Shown: positions 6,206 to 6,320 of the stretch, in pieces | Layout: every line of letters begins with the position of its first letter | Numbering within the stretch: the first letter of the stretch is position 1 | Origin: an uncultured Clostridia bacterium | GTDB lineage: Bacteria > Bacillota > Clostridia > Oscillospirales > CAG-272 | Reading direction: 5' to 3' | Length of the DNA stretch: 6,320 nucleotides | NCBI GenBank assembly: GCA_937898155.1 | Contig: CALEJO010000226.1 | Span: forward strand, 1-6,320 | The notes under the pieces: generated by a model | What the model was told of the DNA's origin: nothing | Databases searched by the model: none | Seen by the model: only the letters and a program-made list of their open reading frames with translations | Made by a program: the position numbers and the translations under genes

Positions 6206-6232
6206 TTATACAAAGATAATGGCGTTTGTCAA
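6205..6232 (-). promoter_or_regulatory. Sigma-A promoter of the citrate synthase-regulator-aconitase-isocitrate dehydrogenase operon
   Basis: On the minus strand a perfect -35 TTGACA (6232-6227) is separated by 16 bases from a perfect -10 TATAAT (6210-6205). Initiation would be near 6198, leaving about 29 bases of leader. That is too short for a riboswitch or attenuator, so control is expected at initiation. No second promoter was recognised in the 12-14 base gaps inside the operon. Confidence 0.88.
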
Positions 6233-6244
6233 GAGATTTCTCGC

Positions 6245-6292
6245 TTTTCTTTGCGGGAGAACGTTAACTTTTTCTCCCACGGGCAAAGAAAA
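6245..6292. repeat. Long interrupted inverted repeat upstream of the operon promoter
   Basis: TTTTCTTTGC (6245-6254) is complementary to GCAAAGAAAA (6283-6292), and GGGAGAA (6255-6261) to TTCTCCC (6272-6278). This gives a 17-bp stem with a 4-base bulge (ACGG, 6279-6282) and a 10-base loop containing the palindrome GTTAAC. Neither strand has a U tract immediately after the stem, so it is not a standard terminator. It ends 12 bases upstream of the operon's -35 box. Function is unknown; a regulator site or an RNA structure from an upstream transcript are possible. Confidence 0.5.
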
Positions 6293-6299
6293 AGATTGC

Positions 6300-6320
6300 A
6301 AAAAGAAAGCCCGCGAGCGT
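6300..6320 (-). terminator. Possible 3' half of a terminator of an upstream minus-strand gene, cut by the window edge
   Basis: Read on the minus strand, the window begins with a GC-rich run ending in GCGGGC, followed by TTTCTTTTT. This is what the descending arm and U tract of an intrinsic terminator look like. The ascending arm would lie outside the window, so the call cannot be confirmed here. No coding region is seen between 6206 and 6320. Confidence 0.3.

Overview
The window looks like chromosomal DNA from a GC-rich anaerobic member of the Clostridia (Firmicutes). Three things suggest this: strong AGGAGG-type ribosome binding sites, consensus sigma-A promoters, and a Re-type citrate synthase, which is typical of strict anaerobes. 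No rRNA, tRNA, CRISPR array, insertion sequence or phage gene is visible. The exact genus cannot be named from the sequence.

Layout, left to right. Bases 1-68 hold the first 22 codons of a minus-strand gene that runs off the left edge, probably a DMT/EamA-type membrane transporter. A divergent intergenic region (69-216) carries a near-perfect sigma-A promoter for a plus-strand NodB-type polysaccharide deacetylase (217-918). A strong bidirectional terminator (960-995) separates this gene from the main feature, a four-gene minus-strand operon read from right to left. Its order is Re-citrate synthase (6169-4796), GntR/FCD-family regulator (4783-4136), aconitase (4122-2191), isocitrate dehydrogenase (2176-1007). 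The gaps between these genes are only 12-14 bases. Each of the four has a Shine-Dalgarno sequence, and those of the three downstream genes overlap or closely follow the preceding stop codon.

The operon encodes the oxidative branch of an incomplete TCA cycle: oxaloacetate + acetyl-CoA to citrate, citrate to isocitrate, isocitrate to 2-oxoglutarate. This route normally supplies carbon for glutamate synthesis in fermentative anaerobes. A GntR/FCD regulator is encoded inside the operon. A perfect 10-bp palindrome, TTGTATACAA, overlaps the end of the operon's -10 box and the expected transcription start. Together these suggest an autoregulated circuit in which the regulator senses a metabolite of the pathway. 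The same 10-mer occurs once more, in the convergent region just after the deacetylase stop codon, inside an 18-bp imperfect palindrome. The core GTATAC was found only three times in the window by eye, each time in non-coding DNA.

No wholly unknown system was found. The most interesting points are the regulated Re-citrate synthase module, its candidate operator and second site, an unexplained long inverted repeat upstream of the operon promoter, and the atypical cofactor-pocket residues of the isocitrate dehydrogenase.
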